Assembly: GCA_017518935.1 (NCBI GenBank) | Contig: JAFWTK010000317.1 | Span: forward strand, 1 to 35,971 | Length of the DNA: 35,971 nucleotides | Source: Prevotella sp. | Lineage (GTDB): Bacteria > Bacteroidota > Bacteroidia > Bacteroidales > Bacteroidaceae | Reading direction: 5' to 3' | Shown here: piece after piece, positions 35,628 to 35,971 of the stretch | Layout of the letters: each line of letters opens with the position of its first letter | Numbering within the stretch: the stretch's first letter is position 1 | Made by a program: the position numbers and the translations under genes | The notes under the pieces: model-generated | Databases searched by the model: none | Told to the model about the DNA's origin: nothing | Seen by the model: the letters and a program-made list of their open reading frames with translations, nothing else

Positions 35628-35657
35628 GATTTTATGTAGGCATGTAGGCTATTTGCA
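35628..35657 (-). repeat. Right terminal inverted repeat
   Basis: Begins GATTTTATGTAGGCATGTAG and ends ATTTGCA. It pairs with 35161-35191 across 30 of 31 positions. ATGTAGG occurs at 35634 and 35642, again 8 bp apart. Confidence 0.9.
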
Positions 35658-35720
35658 TTATTTTGTCCGCAGAATATTACAAAATTTCTTGCTTCGCACC
35701 TAGGCATTTGAAATAGGAAA

Positions 35721-35742
35721 GGGCTGCCTCGAAAGACAGCCC
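35721..35742 (-). terminator. Terminator hairpin after the HTH gene
   Basis: GGGCTGCCT (35721-35729) pairs with AGACAGCCC (35734-35742) with one C-A mismatch and a CGAA loop. On the minus strand it is followed by TTTCCTATTTC. It lies 38 bp downstream of the HTH gene stop and so separates that gene from the repeat element. Confidence 0.7.
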
Positions 35743-35780
35743 CTGATTCTCACTCGAAAGATCGATTTTGTGTATGTTTA

Positions 35781-35971
35781 TTACAGCGCAACCTTTCCGA
35801 TGCCTTTCATCTCCAATGCCACTTGTACACCCAACGCACGGAATGCCCGCATCATGGAGGCAAGCGTGATGCTCTTGCCGCTCTCTAAACGGCAGACCTG
35901 AGCCCTCTGCACTCCCATCTTCTCACCCAATTCCGCTTGAGTAAGGTCCTGCGCCTCACGTGCCTGCTTGA
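35781..35971 (-). CDS. XRE helix-turn-helix protein, C-terminal part (possible HigA-type antitoxin)
   Basis: The last 63 codons of a minus-strand gene whose start lies beyond the right edge. The frame reads DLTQAELGEKMGVQRAQVCR, then LESGKSITLASMMRAFRALG, and ends MKGIGKVAL with TAA at 35781-35783. This is a classic HTH_3 fold with the recognition helix GVQRAQVCRLE. Short HTH proteins of this shape in Bacteroidota are often antitoxins of RelE/ParE/HigB-type toxins encoded just upstream, which here would be outside the window. A stand-alone regulator is equally possible. Confidence 0.75.
   Translation of the reverse strand, partial: KQAREAQDLTQAELGEKMGVQRAQVCRLESGKSITLASMMRAFRALGVQVALEMKGIGKVAL

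Larger units (their letters stand above)
35161..35657. mobile_element. Symmetric ~500-bp element with terminal inverted repeats (MITE-like or protein-binding element)
   Basis: The segment is bounded by near-identical inverted ends and has an inverted pair of 11-bp-spaced CCTACAT arrays at matching distances from the ends (41 bp on the left, 42 bp on the right). It also holds two copies of an 18-bp palindrome placed about symmetrically around the midpoint near 35409. It encodes no reading frame of note. No clear target-site duplication flanks it (left flank GAAAAT, right flank TTATTT), so mobility is only one explanation. Alternatives are an iteron-type binding platform or a structural or regulatory site upstream of the XRE-cupin promoter. 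The feature type is a best fit, not a proven identity. Confidence 0.5.
35047..35780. other. Long intergenic region holding a symmetric repeat element
   Basis: 734 bp without a supported gene. 35047-35160 is A/T-rich with nothing recognised. 35161-35657 is the symmetric element described in the next entries. 35658-35720 shows nothing clear, and 35721-35742 is a hairpin. Base composition is visibly poorer in G+C than the coding regions. Confidence 0.85.

Noticed and set aside
35161..35657. CRISPR array
   Set aside because: The repeated word is 7-8 bp at 11-bp spacing in two orientations, with no 25-40 bp repeats or unique spacers and no cas genes.
35161..35657. Chromosomal replication origin
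   Set aside because: No DnaA-box cluster (TTATCCACA-like) was seen and dnaA or other origin-linked genes are not adjacent.

Overview
This window looks like chromosome from a Bacteroidota bacterium, most probably Prevotellaceae (Prevotella/Segatella-like). The evidence is the recurring promoter box TAnnTTTG, often extended to TACCTTTGCA, in front of many genes, together with lineage-typical genes and orders: a lipoprotein TamA relative (TamL) beside TamB, a DUF4827 lipoprotein beside glmM, nusB-yajC-ybbR-coaE with a DUF5606 domain, and an XRE-cupin regulator beside an acyl-CoA synthetase. Nearly all of the window is ordinary core-genome coding sequence. No tRNA, rRNA, CRISPR array or transposase gene was seen.

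Layout. 1-3580 (minus): a sugar nucleotidyltransferase and a DHH phosphoesterase, then a DUF4827 lipoprotein and glmM, which is cut by the window start. 3713-10853 (minus): tamB then tamL, an outer-membrane assembly pair. 11030-12079 (minus): aroB. 12242-15316 (plus): a TonB-receptor-like outer-membrane barrel with a glycine-rich tail. 15592-18913 (minus): nusB, yajC, ybbR and a coaE-DUF5606 fusion. 19159-22927 (plus): rplY, pth, an S4 RNA-binding protein, a Ca2+/Na+ exchanger, a queuosine-precursor transporter and queF. 22924-23667 (minus): a small lipoprotein. 23794-26111 (plus): a carboxyltransferase/biotinyl-like protein and an HD hydrolase. 26169-29165 (plus): an LptD-like protein. 29184-35008 (minus): an XRE-cupin regulator, AMP-forming acyl-CoA ligase, pepT and a KefB-type antiporter in one tight operon. 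35781-35971 (minus): the end of an HTH protein.

Themes. Much of the window serves envelope construction (TamB/TamL, LptD, the TonB-like receptor, GlmM) and translation or RNA metabolism (L25, Pth, S4 protein, NusB, QueF and its transporter, NrnA-like DHH protein).

The least expected structure is non-coding. Positions 35161-35657 form a roughly 500-bp element that is mirror-symmetric. It has near-perfect 30-bp terminal inverted repeats, inward arrays of CCTACAT words spaced at exactly 11 bp in opposite orientations, and two copies of an 18-bp perfect palindrome near its centre. A second pattern is a 7-bp repeat (TTTTCAC on the coding strand) that sits 9-10 bp upstream of the TAnnTTTG box at three separate promoters. 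Further oddities are the CoaE-DUF5606 fusion, the altered biotin-attachment motif in the carboxylase-like protein, and a GTG start at lptD that appears to be leaderless.
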